A DNA stretch of 33,568 bases, from positions 1-33,568 of the forward strand of contig CACZTL010000068.1 of the NCBI GenBank assembly GCA_902784165.1, written 5' to 3'. Of the stretch, positions 1-9,155 are shown in pieces. The number at the start of each line of letters is the position of its first letter. Positions within the stretch are counted from its first letter, which is position 1. The DNA comes from an uncultured Lachnospiraceae bacterium (GTDB lineage: Bacteria > Bacillota > Clostridia > Lachnospirales > Lachnospiraceae). Below the pieces are notes generated by a model. The model was not told the DNA's origin, ran no database searches, and saw only the letters and a list, made by a program, of their open reading frames with translations. Position numbers and translations under genes: made by a program.

Positions 1-82
1 AGTCCCTTTGTGTCAAAAATTAAGGCTTTATAAAGAAGTATTATCCCCGTTGACACAAAGGGACTGTCCCCGTTTGACACAC
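1..82. repeat. Composite copy of the GTGTGTCA palindromic repeat (left end of window)
   Basis: The window opens inside a repeat arm (1-15). About 28 nt of AT-rich DNA follow, then an overlapping arm ending in TTTGACACAC at 82. The core GGGACTGTCCCC lies at 61-72. This copy is rearranged compared with the clean 68-bp form at 12630. It lies downstream of rpmB, beyond that gene's terminator. Confidence 0.85.
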
Positions 83-109
83 TATTGACTGGTCGCTAAA
101 TAGTAACAA
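83..109 (-). repeat. Outer flank shared by several repeat copies
   Basis: Read on the minus strand, this segment (core TATTTAGCGACC, then GTCAATAG next to GTGTG) matches the sequence before the repeat at 24620 at about 29 of 32 positions. It matches the sequence before the repeat at 25310 at about 25 of 30. The mobile or duplicated unit may therefore be longer than the palindrome. Confidence 0.7.
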
Positions 110-128
110 AAAAACTGCCTTGCGGCAG
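108..128 (-). terminator. Intrinsic terminator of rpmB
   Basis: On the minus strand the stem CTGCC/GGCAG with a GCAA tetraloop is followed directly by seven T residues. It lies 20 nt after the rpmB stop codon. This is the classic Rho-independent form and differs from the neighbouring repeat, which has no T tract. Confidence 0.85.
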
Positions 129-147
129 CTTCTGTCAAATTATATAA

Positions 148-333
148 TTACGCTCTCTCTACTTTACCTGAGCGAAGGCAGGAAGTACATACATACATCT
201 TCTTTGTCTGTCCGTTCTGCTTTACGCGAACAGACTTGATATTCGGCTTCCAGACCTTGTTGGATCTTCTGTGGGAATGACTTACGGCAATACCGAAATG
301 AACACTCTTATCACAAACCTCACACTTTGCCAC
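148..333 (-). CDS. rpmB: 50S ribosomal protein L28
   Basis: This is ribosomal protein L28 of the large subunit, 61 aa, the usual size in Firmicutes. It starts MAKCEVCDK and keeps the L28 SHS..RRSNKVWKPN core. Four cysteines in two CxxC pairs (C4/C7 and C49/C52) mark the zinc-binding form. The start codon is GTG (331-333), supported by a strong AAGGAGGT ribosome site 9 nt upstream. The gene has its own near-consensus promoter (388-416) and its own terminator (108-128), so it is probably a single-gene unit even though ktrA lies upstream on the same strand. Identification is secure. Confidence 0.97.
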   Translation of the reverse strand: MAKCEVCDKSVHFGIAVSHSHRRSNKVWKPNIKSVRVKQNGQTKKMYVCTSCLRSGKVERA

Positions 334-387
334 TTCTAACGCACCTCCTTCTTTTGTAACTTAATCCGCGCAAAACACGTAAAAACG

Positions 388-416
388 ATTATAACAGACC
401 TATATACATTTGACAA
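388..416 (-). promoter_or_regulatory. Sigma-A promoter of rpmB
   Basis: The -35 TTGTCA (411-416) and -10 TATAAT (388-393), read on the minus strand, are separated by exactly 17 nt. It lies 55 nt upstream of the rpmB start codon, in the gap after ktrA. Confidence 0.85.
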
Positions 417-424
417 GTACTTTT

Positions 425-1090
425 TTACATACCCTTGTCAAGCATCTTAAACAATCTGTCAGAAGCTTCTTTGTCGGAAAGTATCTTCATATGATCTCCC
501 TCTCTGAACTTGTAATCAACAGGAGGCATTATATTCATTTCTTCATTTACAGAGGCCACGCCGATGATATTTATATCATAATTGGCATGGATATCAAGCT
601 CTTTTATGCTCTTTCCTATCCAGGAATTCAGTATAGGCACCTCATATATAGAGTAATCCTCATCCAACTCTATATAATCAAACACATGATTAGCGGAACA
701 GCGGGCAGCCAGATTAAAAGCAACATCCCTTTCGGGATATACGACCTCATCCGCTCCGTTCTTAAGCAGAAACTTTGACTGTATATCACGGCTTGCAAGA
801 CTTATGACATAATTTGCTCCGTACTCCTTTACGAGATTTGTGACCTCCAAGGAATTCTGGAAATTTTCTTTTATGGCAACGATCACGATATCAAAATTAT
901 TAAGACCAAGCGCCTGGAGCACATCCGGATTCGTACAGTCTCCGATGCGGGCACTTGTAACATCCGTAAAGAAATCCCTTATCTGTTCCTCATACTGGTC
1001 TATGATCATAATCTCATTATCCAGCTCCAAAAGCTTTCTGCAAAGATGCTGTCCGAACTTGCCCATTCCTATTATAAGTATAGACTTCAT
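425..1090 (-). CDS. ktrA: KtrA/TrkA-family potassium uptake regulatory subunit
   Basis: Cytoplasmic RCK subunit that gates the membrane channel KtrB and binds nucleotide. At 221 aa it matches single-RCK KtrA/KtrC rather than the double-length TrkA. The N-terminal Rossmann domain has the glycine motif GMGKFG (residues 8-13) and the acidic end of strand 2 (IIDQYEEQ). The C-terminal part (about 140-221) is the RCK-C domain (SWIGKSIKELDI ... FREGDHMKIL). The ATG has an AGGAG site. The gene follows ktrB by 26 nt on the same strand, so the two should be co-transcribed as a complete K+ uptake system. The assignment to KtrA rather than KtrC is by neighbourhood only. Confidence 0.92.
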   Translation of the reverse strand: MKSILIIGMGKFGQHLCRKLLELDNEIMIIDQYEEQIRDFFTDVTSARIGDCTNPDVLQALGLNNFDIVIVAIKENFQNSLEVTNLVKEYGANYVISLASRDIQSKFLLKNGADEVVYPERDVAFNLAARCSANHVFDYIELDEDYSIYEVPILNSWIGKSIKELDIHANYDINIIGVASVNEEMNIMPPVDYKFREGDHMKILSDKEASDRLFKMLDKGM

Positions 1091-1116
1091 GGCTTTTTCT
1101 CCTAAAAATTTAAAAA

Positions 1117-2463
1117 CTATCCGACATTTATCTTTTCTTCAGGATACTTGATATAGGGTTGCCGCCTGTTTCCTCTGAATGATACTGCAAATGTAACGGT
1201 TCCGACTCGTCCTGCAAACATAAGAAGCATAAGAACTATCCTTGATGCCGGAAGCAGCGACCGGGTAACACCTGCAGAAAGTCCTACCGTACCCATAGCG
1301 GAAAACACCTCGAGCAACAGATTATCCATCGGAAGCTTCTGCAATCCCGAGATAACAATAAGCGCTGCGATAATCATAGTTATATTCAGGCCAAATACCA
1401 TGGAGGCCATTTTTATATTTTCATCACCGATACGGCGCTTAAGGATGTGTACCCCCGTCGATCCGGTAAGATTTGACAATATATAGGCTCCCATAACTAT
1501 AACCGTTGTGGTCTTTATACCGCCCGCGGTAGATCCTGAATTTCCGCCGATGAACATAAGAAGGCAGGTCAAAAGCTTTCCGGCCTGAGTCATACTGTCA
1601 AGATCAACGGTATTAAACCCGGCAGTTCGCGGTGTAACCGCCGCAAACAGCGCTGACATAAATGCCTGCCCCGGCGACATATCGGCAAATAGATTATTAT
1701 GCTCAAATATAAGAAACAAAAGTGTTCCCACGCCTGTTAGTATCCCAAGCATGATAAGCACAACCTTGGAATGAAGAGTATATCTTTTAATCTTAAACTT
1801 GTACTTTAATATGTCATCCCATACAACAAAACCGAGTCCGCCAATTATGATAAGCCCCATGATCGTAAAATTAATCAACGGGTCATTATAAACATGGGTC
1901 AGAGATGAATAATGCTCATATCGACCCATCAGATCAAACCCCGCGTTACAAAATGCAGATATCGAATGAAAGACTCCGTACCATATTCCTCGCCCCACGC
2001 CCATCATGGGAATAAAACGGATAGACAAAAGAACCGCTCCTATCCCTTCGATAATAAATGTCCGTCGGAATATGCGCTGAAGCGACTTTACTATGCCGCC
2101 CAGCTCGAAAGCATATGTACTCTCCTGGATCATGTTCCGCATATTCAGACCGATTCGCTGCCCGAAAATCCTGTATACAAGGGCCGATATAGTGATAACA
2201 CCGAGTCCTCCGACCTGTATCATGCACAAAATAACTATCTGCCCGAACAGTGTCCAGTGGGAAAATGTATCCGCCACAACAAGTCCTGTCACGCACCCCG
2301 CGCTTACTGCGGTAAATAAAGCATCCATAAAGTGTGTGACCTGTCCTGTCTTGCTTGCAAAAGGAAGCATAAGAAGAAGAGCGCCTGACATTATTACTAT
2401 TATGAAGCCCATCGCCATGATCTGCGCGTGGGACAGACCTTTTTTTCTCCTGCTTACTGCCAT
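1117..2463 (-). CDS. ktrB: KtrB/TrkH-family potassium channel subunit
   Basis: Membrane ion-conducting subunit of the Ktr potassium uptake system, 448 aa, the normal KtrB size. The four pore-loop repeats of this superfamily are visible, each with its filter glycine: SAGCVTGL (about 54-61), SAFCNAGFDLMG, AAVTPRTAGFN and AMGTVGLSAG. Between them lie long hydrophobic helices. The N-terminus is basic (AVSRRKKGLSHAQ), as expected for a cytoplasmic end. The start ATG is at 2461-2463 with only a weak ribosome site. It lies directly upstream of ktrA, its partner. A decayed repeat half (2516-2534) lies between it and the preceding HAD gene. Confidence 0.93.
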   Translation of the reverse strand: MAVSRRKKGLSHAQIMAMGFIIVIMSGALLLMLPFASKTGQVTHFMDALFTAVSAGCVTGLVVADTFSHWTLFGQIVILCMIQVGGLGVITISALVYRIFGQRIGLNMRNMIQESTYAFELGGIVKSLQRIFRRTFIIEGIGAVLLSIRFIPMMGVGRGIWYGVFHSISAFCNAGFDLMGRYEHYSSLTHVYNDPLINFTIMGLIIIGGLGFVVWDDILKYKFKIKRYTLHSKVVLIMLGILTGVGTLLFLIFEHNNLFADMSPGQAFMSALFAAVTPRTAGFNTVDLDSMTQAGKLLTCLLMFIGGNSGSTAGGIKTTTVIVMGAYILSNLTGSTGVHILKRRIGDENIKMASMVFGLNITMIIAALIVISGLQKLPMDNLLLEVFSAMGTVGLSAGVTRSLLPASRIVLMLLMFAGRVGTVTFAVSFRGNRRQPYIKYPEEKINVG

Positions 2464-2515
2464 AGTTTATCCTGTATAATATACATTAGGGTTAATATTC
2501 AGCACTCACCCGGCT

Positions 2516-2534
2516 GTGTGTCAGATGGGGACAG
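2516..2534. repeat. Half copy of the palindromic repeat
   Basis: Nineteen bases identical to the left half-arm of the long copies (GTGTGTCAGATGGGGACAG), without the complementary arm. It begins 8 nt after the stop codon of the HAD gene. Confidence 0.75.
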
Positions 2535-2542
2535 CCTAACCA

Positions 2543-3385
2543 TCACCCCACCGCAGCAAGTATCTGATGCGGGTTATCTACCACCGGCACTCCGCCGCCG
2601 GCAACGAGTTCTTCTCTGTTTCTGAACCCCCAACTGACCAAAACACAATCCGTACCTGCTAACGCACAAAACTCACGGTCGACCTCACTGTCGCCCACAT
2701 ACAATATCCTTTTGATATCAGTATCCGTCTTGGAAGCAACAAAATGCATCATAGCGGGATCGGGCTTTCGGCTTAAAAAATCCGTTCTGCCCAGCGTGAA
2801 GTCCACCAACCCGGAAAAATAGTCATTCACTAAAAGCTTTGCGATATCATCGTTTTTGTTAGTTATAACCGCCGTCTTAAAGCCCGAGCTTTTAAGTCTC
2901 TCAAGAAGAGGCTTCATACCCTCGTACGCATATGTTTTATTGGCGGCATGCTCTTTATAAAATAACTTAAATTCATCATAACAGACTTCAAAATCACTTT
3001 CGGAAATATCCTCAGGTAAAAATGTATGCAACAGATTAATTACTCCGTTGCCGAGAACAGGAATAACCTGCTCCTCTGAAACCGATACCATTCCCTTTTT
3101 TTCCAAAACGTGATTAACCGCATCGGTAAGATCGCCTGCCGTATTAAGAAGCGTACCGTCCAAGTCAAAAAACACTGCATCGTATTTAGGTCTGAAGGTA
3201 GCAAGATCGTCATATTTGTTCCGGTCAACCGCTTGTGATGCAGGGCATGACGTATCAGAACAACCGGCGCAGCCGCCCTCCTGCTTTGAACAGCTACCGC
3301 CCACTTTTCTGTTTCCGCTGCGCGTCCACATAAACGCAGCGACAACTGCGGCCAGTATTATTATCGTTACTATTATCGTTCCCAT
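2543..3385 (-). CDS. HAD phosphatase (Gph-like) fused to a FeoB-associated-type Cys-rich membrane anchor
   Basis: Residues 70-280 form a complete HAD hydrolase of the phosphoglycolate-phosphatase type. Motif I DLDGT is at 74-78, motif II TNK at 175-177, the motif III lysine is in RKPDP (about 207), and motif IV YVGDS is at 229-233. The cap resembles Gph (VIPVLGNGVINLL). Residues 1-22 form one hydrophobic helix followed by basic SGNRK. A short segment follows with cysteines at 32, 39, 42 and 47 (GGCAGCSDTSC). This N-terminal part looks like the small FeoB-associated Cys-rich membrane proteins, normally separate 50-60 aa products. The enzyme is therefore probably tethered to the inner face of the membrane. 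The substrate is unknown. The start lies just after the gpmI repeat, and the ribosome site is weak. Confidence 0.8.
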   Translation of the reverse strand: MGTIIVTIIILAAVVAAFMWTRSGNRKVGGSCSKQEGGCAGCSDTSCPASQAVDRNKYDDLATFRPKYDAVFFDLDGTLLNTAGDLTDAVNHVLEKKGMVSVSEEQVIPVLGNGVINLLHTFLPEDISESDFEVCYDEFKLFYKEHAANKTYAYEGMKPLLERLKSSGFKTAVITNKNDDIAKLLVNDYFSGLVDFTLGRTDFLSRKPDPAMMHFVASKTDTDIKRILYVGDSEVDREFCALAGTDCVLVSWGFRNREELVAGGGVPVVDNPHQILAAVG

Positions 3386-3415
3386 GACAAAACCTGTAAA
3401 TCAATTAAGAGGAAA

Positions 3416-3450
3416 GTGTGTCAACAGGGGACTGTCCCCGATTGACACAC
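3416..3450. repeat. Short palindromic repeat abutting the gpmI stop
   Basis: Collapsed 35-bp form: GTGTGTCAA, core GGGGACTGTCCCC, TTGACACAC. It ends at the base next to the gpmI stop codon (3451-3453), with no spacer. There is no T tract, so it is not a classic terminator. Confidence 0.92.
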
Positions 3451-4998
3451 TTACATCTTCTTAACAAGCAGCGACCTTCCGGTCATCTCCTCCGGCTGAT
3501 CAAGCTCCATAATCTCCATAAGCGTAGGGATTATGTCACACAAGCCGCCCTTTCTGTCAGCAAGAGTATATTCCTCATCGTAATTAACAAGAATAAACGG
3601 AACGGGATTTGTGGTATGAGCAGTCATCGGTTCTCCGTTCTTTTCATTTATCATACACTCTGAGTTTCCGTGGTCGGCGCAAATAAACCAAGCTACATCC
3701 GAACCCTTAACCTCTTCATAAATCCTTCCGAGGCATACATCTATCTCCTCAATAGCAGCCTTTGCGGCTTCAAATACCCCCGTATGACCAACCATATCGG
3801 GATTTGCAAAATTTACTATGATCGCATCGTATTTTTTGCTCTTCAAAGCCTCTACCAGCTTATCGCATACCGTATCAGCGCTCATTTCAGGCTGAAGATC
3901 GTAAGTGGCAACTTTAGGAGACGGGACCAGTATACGATCCTCTCCTATATTCGGCTCCTCTACGCCACCGTTAAAGAAAAATGTTACATGAGCATATTTC
4001 TCTGTCTCGGCAAGTCTAAGCTGCTTAAGACCGTGCGTTGCAAGCACTTCCCCAAAGGTATTTGTCAGTGCTTCTTTTTTAAATGCAACAAGCTTATTAG
4101 GTATAAGAGGGTCATAATCGGTCATGCAGACAAATGTGATCTTTTTTCTCTCACCTCTGTCAAATCCGTCGAAATCATCGACGCAAAAAGCTCTTGTAAG
4201 CTCCCTGGCTCTGTCGGGTCTGAAATTATTAAAGATAAGAGAATCACCTTCCTCTACAACCGCAACCGGCTTTCCGTCTTCGCAGATAGCAGTAGGAAGA
4301 ATAAACTCATCAGTCACGCCCGCATCGTAAGACGCCCTAATTACCTCAAGAGGATCCTCACCCCTTTCGCCTTCTCCGAATGCCATAACCCTGTAAGCCT
4401 TCTCAACGCGATCCCATCTGTTATCTCTGTCCATGGAGTAATAACGTCCCGTGATGCTTGCAATCTTACCGACGCCTATGCTCTCCATCTCTTTAATAAG
4501 CTCACTCACATAACGGTCGGCTGACTCGGGATCGGTGTCACGTCCGTCGGCAAATACGTGAACAAAAACCTTTTTAAGTCCCTCCTGCTTCGCAAGCTTA
4601 AGTATCGCATAAAGCTGCTTGTTATAGCTGTGTACGCCCCCGTCAGAAACCAGCCCGCATATATGGAAAGCGGAATCATTTTCCTTACAGTTTTTTACAG
4701 CTGCAAGAAGCGCCTCATTTTCAAAAAAAGCGCCATCCTTTATAGCCTTGGATATCCTTGTCAGATCCTGATAAACTATACGACCTGCACCCATATTTAG
4801 ATGCCCGACCTCAGAATTTCCCATCTGCCCGTCGGGAAGCCCTACGGCCTCACCGCTGGCGTAACCGTACACAAAGGGATACTTTTCCTTAAGACTGTCA
4901 AAATTCGGCTTGTGCGCAGCCTCTATAGCATTGCCGGGACCTGCCGGCGCCATTCCGAAGCCGTCAAGTATGGTAAGCAGAACCGGTCTCTTGCTCAT
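3451..4998 (-). CDS. gpmI: 2,3-bisphosphoglycerate-independent phosphoglycerate mutase
   Basis: Interconverts 3- and 2-phosphoglycerate in glycolysis; Mn-dependent, cytosolic. At 515 aa it has the family's usual length. The metal-binding TILDGFG motif (D12) and the catalytic serine S62 in MGNSEVGHLNMGAG are present. So are the FADGRDTDP segment and the C-terminal metal-site motifs NFANPDMVGHTG and ICADHGNSE. The ATG is preceded by GGAGGA. It lies 21 nt after tpiA and completes the pgk-tpiA-gpmI unit. A short palindromic repeat follows the stop immediately. Confidence 0.97.
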   Translation of the reverse strand: MSKRPVLLTILDGFGMAPAGPGNAIEAAHKPNFDSLKEKYPFVYGYASGEAVGLPDGQMGNSEVGHLNMGAGRIVYQDLTRISKAIKDGAFFENEALLAAVKNCKENDSAFHICGLVSDGGVHSYNKQLYAILKLAKQEGLKKVFVHVFADGRDTDPESADRYVSELIKEMESIGVGKIASITGRYYSMDRDNRWDRVEKAYRVMAFGEGERGEDPLEVIRASYDAGVTDEFILPTAICEDGKPVAVVEEGDSLIFNNFRPDRARELTRAFCVDDFDGFDRGERKKITFVCMTDYDPLIPNKLVAFKKEALTNTFGEVLATHGLKQLRLAETEKYAHVTFFFNGGVEEPNIGEDRILVPSPKVATYDLQPEMSADTVCDKLVEALKSKKYDAIIVNFANPDMVGHTGVFEAAKAAIEEIDVCLGRIYEEVKGSDVAWFICADHGNSECMINEKNGEPMTAHTTNPVPFILVNYDEEYTLADRKGGLCDIIPTLMEIMELDQPEEMTGRSLLVKKM

Positions 4999-5019
4999 AT
5001 CATTCCTCCGTTTTTTGAA

Positions 5020-5763
5020 TTACACATTTACAATATCCGCAAATTCTTCCTTAAGGGAAGCGCTTCCGATAAGTCCGCCGTCTATATCCTCACAAGCTAC
5101 AAGCTCTGCAGCATTACCTGCATTCATACTGCCGCCGTAAAGCACCGGTATAACATCGGAAACAGACCCGCCGTATATGCTTTTTAATGTCTCCCTTACG
5201 CAGGCGCAAATCTCCTGTGCCTGATCGCTTGTAGCTGTTTTTCCCGTACCTATAGCCCAGATAGGCTCGTAAGCAACAATGCACTTAGCTGCATCTTTGG
5301 CAGAAATACCGTCAAACGCGCTCTTTATCTGTCTTTCTATGTGAGCTGCCGCTGTACCGGCTTCTCTTATCTCAAGAGACTCTCCGCAGCAAAGGATAGG
5401 TATAAGACCCTTCTCCACCGCCTTCTTAAGCTTAAGATTTATCAACTCATCACTCTCGCCGAATATATCGCGACGCTCGGAATGACCTATGATTACCGCT
5501 TTTGCACCTGCACAGATAAGCATATCAGCTGATACCTCTCCGGTAAATGCACCCTTTTCTTCGTAGTAAAAATTCTGGGCGCCTACGCAAACATCGGTGT
5601 CTTTAAGAACTTCCACGGCCTCCGGTATACATATGAGCGGAGGGAACACAAACACTCTTGCATCTGCCCGGCTTATTCTTTCCTTTACGGACTCCAGAAA
5701 CTCCCTCGTTTCCGCCGGAGTCTTATTCATCTTCCAGTTTCCTGCAATAACCCTGCTTCTCAT
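5020..5763 (-). CDS. tpiA: Triosephosphate isomerase
   Basis: Interconverts dihydroxyacetone phosphate and glyceraldehyde 3-phosphate. It is 247 aa, the standard TIM-barrel length. The catalytic set is complete: N9 and K11 in AGNWKMN, H94 in IIGHSERR, E166 in [16 protein letters not shown]. The phosphate-binding YGGSMNAGN (209-217) and GGLIGSASL (229-237) are also present. Its ATG overlaps the pgk stop by four bases (ATGA), so translation is coupled to pgk. gpmI follows 21 nt downstream. Confidence 0.97.
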   Translation of the reverse strand: MRSRVIAGNWKMNKTPAETREFLESVKERISRADARVFVFPPLICIPEAVEVLKDTDVCVGAQNFYYEEKGAFTGEVSADMLICAGAKAVIIGHSERRDIFGESDELINLKLKKAVEKGLIPILCCGESLEIREAGTAAAHIERQIKSAFDGISAKDAAKCIVAYEPIWAIGTGKTATSDQAQEICACVRETLKSIYGGSVSDVIPVLYGGSMNAGNAAELVACEDIDGGLIGSASLKEEFADIVNV

Positions 5764-6962
5764 TCTTCCTCCTTATCGTCAGCTGCCTCAATAGCCGGAA
5801 GCGGCTCCCCTTCCATCATGACAAGCGAAGCGCCGCCGCCTGTAGAAACGTGTGTATATTCATTGGTAAGTCCGAAAAGATTTACTGCTGCCGCGGAATC
5901 GCCGCCGCCGATTATAGTCACTGCATTCTTGGAATCAGCCATCTTCTGCGCTACCGCCTTTGTGCCTTCGGCAAACTTAGGGAACTCAAAAACGCCCATG
6001 GGACCGTTCCAGACTATAGTCTTGGCACCCTCAAGCGCCTCACAGTAAAGCTTTGCCGTTTCCGGTCCTATATCAAGCCCCATGCAATCATCCGGGATTT
6101 CGTCCGCTTTTACCACGATTGCGTCCGCATCCTTGTCAAATTCCTTAGCGGCAAGAATATCTACGGGAAGCAACAGCTTTGTTCCCTTTTCTTCAGCCTT
6201 TTTAACCATCTTCTTTGCGTAGTCAAGGTAATCGTCCTCAACCAAAGACTTACCGACACTTCCGCCCATAGCCTTTATAAATGTAAATGTCATTCCGCCG
6301 CCGATTATAAGCGTATCCACCTTATCAAGCAAATTATCGATAACACCTATCTTTGAAGATACCTTAGAACCGCCGAGTATAGAAACAAAGGGTCTGTCGG
6401 GATGCTCAATCACGTTGCAGAGGAAATTAACCTCGCGCTCCATAAGGTAGCCGATAGCGCATACATCAACAAACTTTGTTACTCCTACGGTCGAGCAATG
6501 CGCGCGGTGAGCGGTTCCGAAAGCATCATTTACATAGACCTCACAAAGATCCGCAAGCTCCTTTGAAAACTTGTCGTCATTTTTCTTTTCCTCTTCACGG
6601 AATCGTGTGTTCTGAAGGAGCATAACCTCACCGTCCATCATACGGATTATACGATTTTTAGTGAAGTCACTTGCCACATAATCATCATCGGCAAATATAA
6701 CCTCCTGTCCTAACAGCTCACTGAGCCTCTTAGCTACAGGCTCAAGTGAAAACGCGGGATCAACGCCCTTTGGCTTTCCGAAGTGAGAGCAAAGGATTAC
6801 CTTACCGCCGTTTTTTATGAGCTTTTTTATAGTAGGAAGAGAGTCGACAAGACGCTTGTCATCAGTAATCCTTCCGTCCTCCATAGGCACATTAAAATCG
6901 CATCTGCAAAGGACTCTTAAGCCTTGAACATCTATATCATCAACAGTCTTCTTTCGTAACAT
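5760..6962 (-). CDS. pgk: Phosphoglycerate kinase
   Basis: Makes ATP from 1,3-bisphosphoglycerate in glycolysis; cytosolic. The 400 aa include the N-domain substrate motif RCDFNVPM, the SHFGKPKG loop, [21 protein letters not shown] and the nucleotide-side [11 protein letters not shown] and STGGGASL. The ATG at 6960-6962 has a strong AGGAGG site 7 nt upstream. It is the first gene after the gapA terminator-like hairpin, and no convincing promoter was found in the 96-nt gap. Expression may partly come from read-through of gapA. Its stop overlaps the tpiA start. Confidence 0.97.
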   Translation of the reverse strand: MLRKKTVDDIDVQGLRVLCRCDFNVPMEDGRITDDKRLVDSLPTIKKLIKNGGKVILCSHFGKPKGVDPAFSLEPVAKRLSELLGQEVIFADDDYVASDFTKNRIIRMMDGEVMLLQNTRFREEEKKNDDKFSKELADLCEVYVNDAFGTAHRAHCSTVGVTKFVDVCAIGYLMEREVNFLCNVIEHPDRPFVSILGGSKVSSKIGVIDNLLDKVDTLIIGGGMTFTFIKAMGGSVGKSLVEDDYLDYAKKMVKKAEEKGTKLLLPVDILAAKEFDKDADAIVVKADEIPDDCMGLDIGPETAKLYCEALEGAKTIVWNGPMGVFEFPKFAEGTKAVAQKMADSKNAVTIIGGGDSAAAVNLFGLTNEYTHVSTGGGASLVMMEGEPLPAIEAADDKEEE

Positions 6963-6980
6963 ATGCTAACCTCCTAACAC

Positions 6981-7025
6981 AAAAGGCTGCCACAGCACGC
7001 TTTTTCAAGCGAGATTGCGGCAGAC
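6981..7025 (-). terminator. Hairpin after gapA, possible terminator or attenuator
   Basis: On the minus strand a long imperfect stem (GTCTGCCGCA... paired with ...TGTGGCAGCC, closed by CGCTT/AAGCG) is followed by only four T residues. It lies between gapA and pgk. The short T tract suggests partial termination, which would fit higher gapA than pgk expression, or an mRNA-processing hairpin. Confidence 0.5.
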
Positions 7026-7058
7026 CTGTGTTTTCGTAAAATATATTATTGTTTTTAA

Positions 7059-8084
7059 TTATAATGATGCAAGGTACTTTATGGTTCTTACCATCTGTGC
7101 GGTATATGAGTTCTCGTTATCATACCAGGCAGCTACCTCTACATGTGTCCTTCCGTCACCTGAAGGAATACACATAGTGAGCGTAGCATCAAAGAGTGAA
7201 CCATAGCTCATGCCGATGATATCACTTGATACTATCTGCTCCTCTGTATATCCGAAGGATTCGGTAACTCTTTCCTTCATTCCTGCATTAATCTCTTCAG
7301 CAGTAATCTTTCCGTCAACTATGGCAAAGAGGTTTGTAATGGAGCCTGTAGGCGTAGGCACACGAAGCGCTGAGCCGTTAAGCTTGCCGTTTAACTCAGG
7401 TATTACAAGACCTATAGCCTTTGCTGCACCTGAAGATGAAGGAATGATATTAAGAGCAGCTGCTCTTGAACGTCTTAAGTTACCTTTTCTTTGTGAGCTG
7501 TCAAGAAGCTGCTGGTCACCTGTATAAGCATGAATCGTCTTCATGATACCGGACTCGATGGGTGCCATCTCATTTAACGCCTTAGCCATAGGCGCAAGAC
7601 AGTTTGTTGTGCATGAAGCAGCTGAGATAACTACATCCTCGGGAGTAAGTGTCTCATGGTTTACGTTATACACGATGGTCTTAAGATCATCACCTGCCGG
7701 TGCTGAGATAACAACCTTCTTTGCGCCTGCCTGTATATGAGCCATGGACTTTTCTTTAGAAGTATAGAATCCTGTGCACTCAAGCACTACATCTACTTCG
7801 TCTGCGCCCCAGGGAATATCCGCAGCATCTCTCTCGCCGTGAATCTTGATGGTCTTACCGCGAACAGTGAGTGTATTTGCCTCATCATCTGCGGTTACCT
7901 CATCCTCCTTTCCGAGTTCAACAAATCTTGCCTGTGTTGAATCGTACTTTAAAAGATAAGCGAGCATGCTCGGCTTCGAAAGATCATTGATCGCTACGAT
8001 CTCAAAACCCTCTGCATCAAACATCTGCTTAAACGCGAGCCTGCCGATACGACCAAAGCCGTTAATTGCTACTTTTACTGACAT
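7059..8084 (-). CDS. gapA: Type I glyceraldehyde-3-phosphate dehydrogenase
   Basis: NAD-dependent oxidation and phosphorylation of glyceraldehyde 3-phosphate. The open frame extends upstream to 8126, but the start was set at 8084 ([14 protein letters not shown]). There the Rossmann motif sits at its usual place and GGAGG lies 8 nt upstream. The result is 341 aa. NGFGRIGR is at 8-15, D34 favours NAD, the catalytic C158 is in [12 protein letters not shown] and the base H185 is in HAYTGDQ. It has its own promoter (8131-8159) and leads the glycolytic cluster gapA-pgk-tpiA-gpmI. Confidence 0.97.
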   Translation of the reverse strand: MSVKVAINGFGRIGRLAFKQMFDAEGFEIVAINDLSKPSMLAYLLKYDSTQARFVELGKEDEVTADDEANTLTVRGKTIKIHGERDAADIPWGADEVDVVLECTGFYTSKEKSMAHIQAGAKKVVISAPAGDDLKTIVYNVNHETLTPEDVVISAASCTTNCLAPMAKALNEMAPIESGIMKTIHAYTGDQQLLDSSQRKGNLRRSRAAALNIIPSSSGAAKAIGLVIPELNGKLNGSALRVPTPTGSITNLFAIVDGKITAEEINAGMKERVTESFGYTEEQIVSSDIIGMSYGSLFDATLTMCIPSGDGRTHVEVAAWYDNENSYTAQMVRTIKYLASL

Positions 8085-8130
8085 TAGAAAAACCTCCGTT
8101 ATTAAACACGTTACTATTTCAAACATTCAC

Positions 8131-8159
8131 ATTGTATACAATTCGGTAAAAAAAGACAA
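8131..8159 (-). promoter_or_regulatory. Sigma-A promoter of gapA
   Basis: -35 TTGTCT (8154-8159) and -10 TACAAT (8131-8136), minus strand, with a 17-nt spacer. It lies about 47 nt upstream of the chosen gapA start, in the divergent gap before the PHP gene. No CggR-like operator was recognised. Confidence 0.75.
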
Positions 8160-8312
8160 GAGTTATTTTTTATGCTTAATTTATGGATTTTTTTTGCGAA
8201 ATGAATTAGTATATGTAATAAATGTGTTGGTTTATTTAATTAAATTAAGTTGCAGCGGATATGCATTGTTTAAGTCAAGCTTTCCGTAAGTTTTTTAAAT
8301 GATTAAAGGAAC

Positions 8313-9155
8313 ATGGATATGAAGCCTATGATAGATAATTTACCGAAATTTTATGATACACATTTACACAGCTGCTTTTCCTTCGACTCCGAAGCCGATC
8401 CCGAGGATGAAATCAGGAAGGCAAAGGCTATCGGTCTTACGGGTATGTGCTTCACGGATCACAATGATTTCGATTACAAACAGCCCGACGACAGCGCTGC
8501 ATTTGCCTTGGATTTTGATAAATATATCAATGCTTTAACAGATATTCGCAAAAATCACGCCGGCGACTTTGAGATTCTTATCGGGCTTGAACAGGGGCTT
8601 ACCATGCCGGCTGCCGGGCGTATAGATAATTACGATCCAGAAAAAAAGCTTGATTTTATCATCGGTTCTACTCATGTGGTAGACTCGCTTGACCCGTATT
8701 ACCCGGAATTCTGGGAAGATCATGACGCATATTCGGGAGTCAGAAGATACTATGAAAATATATATGATTGTGTAAATGCAATTAAAAATTTTGACGTTTA
8801 CGGTCATCTTGATTACATAACACGATATCTTCCAAAGCAATACAAAGATTTAAGTCATGATGAGCTGACACCGCTTGATTTGGTATGCGAGATACTTAAA
8901 AAACTGATATATGACGGCAAGGGTATCGAGATAAATACTGCCGGTTGGAGAAAAGGCAATCACTCCAATCCGTCTGTGCTTATACTCAGGGAATATAAAA
9001 GACTCGGCGGTGAGATCATCACGACAGGATCCGATGCGCACTGCTGCGCGCATATCGGAGACCAAATTAAAAAAGCGCACTCTGTGCTCTCAGAGTGCGG
9101 TTTTAAGTATGCCTGCGTATTTAAAAAACGCAAACCTGAGTTTTATAATCTGTAG
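8313..9155 (+). CDS. PHP-domain phosphatase, histidinol-phosphatase (HisJ/HisK) family
   Basis: One of only two plus-strand protein genes. It is a 280-aa PHP-fold metal-dependent phosphoesterase. The metal-binding motifs appear in order: DTHLHSCFS, FTDHNDF, GLEQGL, IGSTHVVD, YGHLDYITRY, IEINTAGW and GSDAHCCAHIG. It resembles HisJ-type histidinol phosphatases, but no other histidine gene is adjacent (hisB lies 24 kb away), so the substrate is not certain. AAAGGA lies only 2 nt before the first ATG. The second ATG at 8319 (MKPMIDNLPK) has an 8-nt spacing and may be the true start. The stop TAG overlaps the next repeat by one base. Confidence 0.88.
   Translation: MDMKPMIDNLPKFYDTHLHSCFSFDSEADPEDEIRKAKAIGLTGMCFTDHNDFDYKQPDDSAAFALDFDKYINALTDIRKNHAGDFEILIGLEQGLTMPAAGRIDNYDPEKKLDFIIGSTHVVDSLDPYYPEFWEDHDAYSGVRRYYENIYDCVNAIKNFDVYGHLDYITRYLPKQYKDLSHDELTPLDLVCEILKKLIYDGKGIEINTAGWRKGNHSNPSVLILREYKRLGGEIITTGSDAHCCAHIGDQIKKAHSVLSECGFKYACVFKKRKPEFYNL

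Noticed and set aside
3416-3450. The palindromic repeats as ordinary Rho-independent terminators.
   Set aside because: They lack a T tract, several lie inside operons or upstream of genes, and true terminators with T tracts are present next to some of them (108-128, 19041-19065, 25242-25271).
8085-8126. Upstream start for gapA giving 14 extra residues.
   Set aside because: No ribosome site there, and the -10 box begins 5 nt beyond. The ATG at 8084 has GGAGG and gives the normal GapA N-terminus.
8194-8221. Promoter for the PHP gene (TTGCGA, 16 nt, TAATAA).
   Set aside because: Poor -10 and an AT-rich context where such matches are common; not strong enough to list.
8313-9155. A histidine biosynthesis cluster linking the PHP phosphatase and hisB.
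   Set aside because: The two genes are 24 kb apart, on opposite strands, with unrelated genes between.
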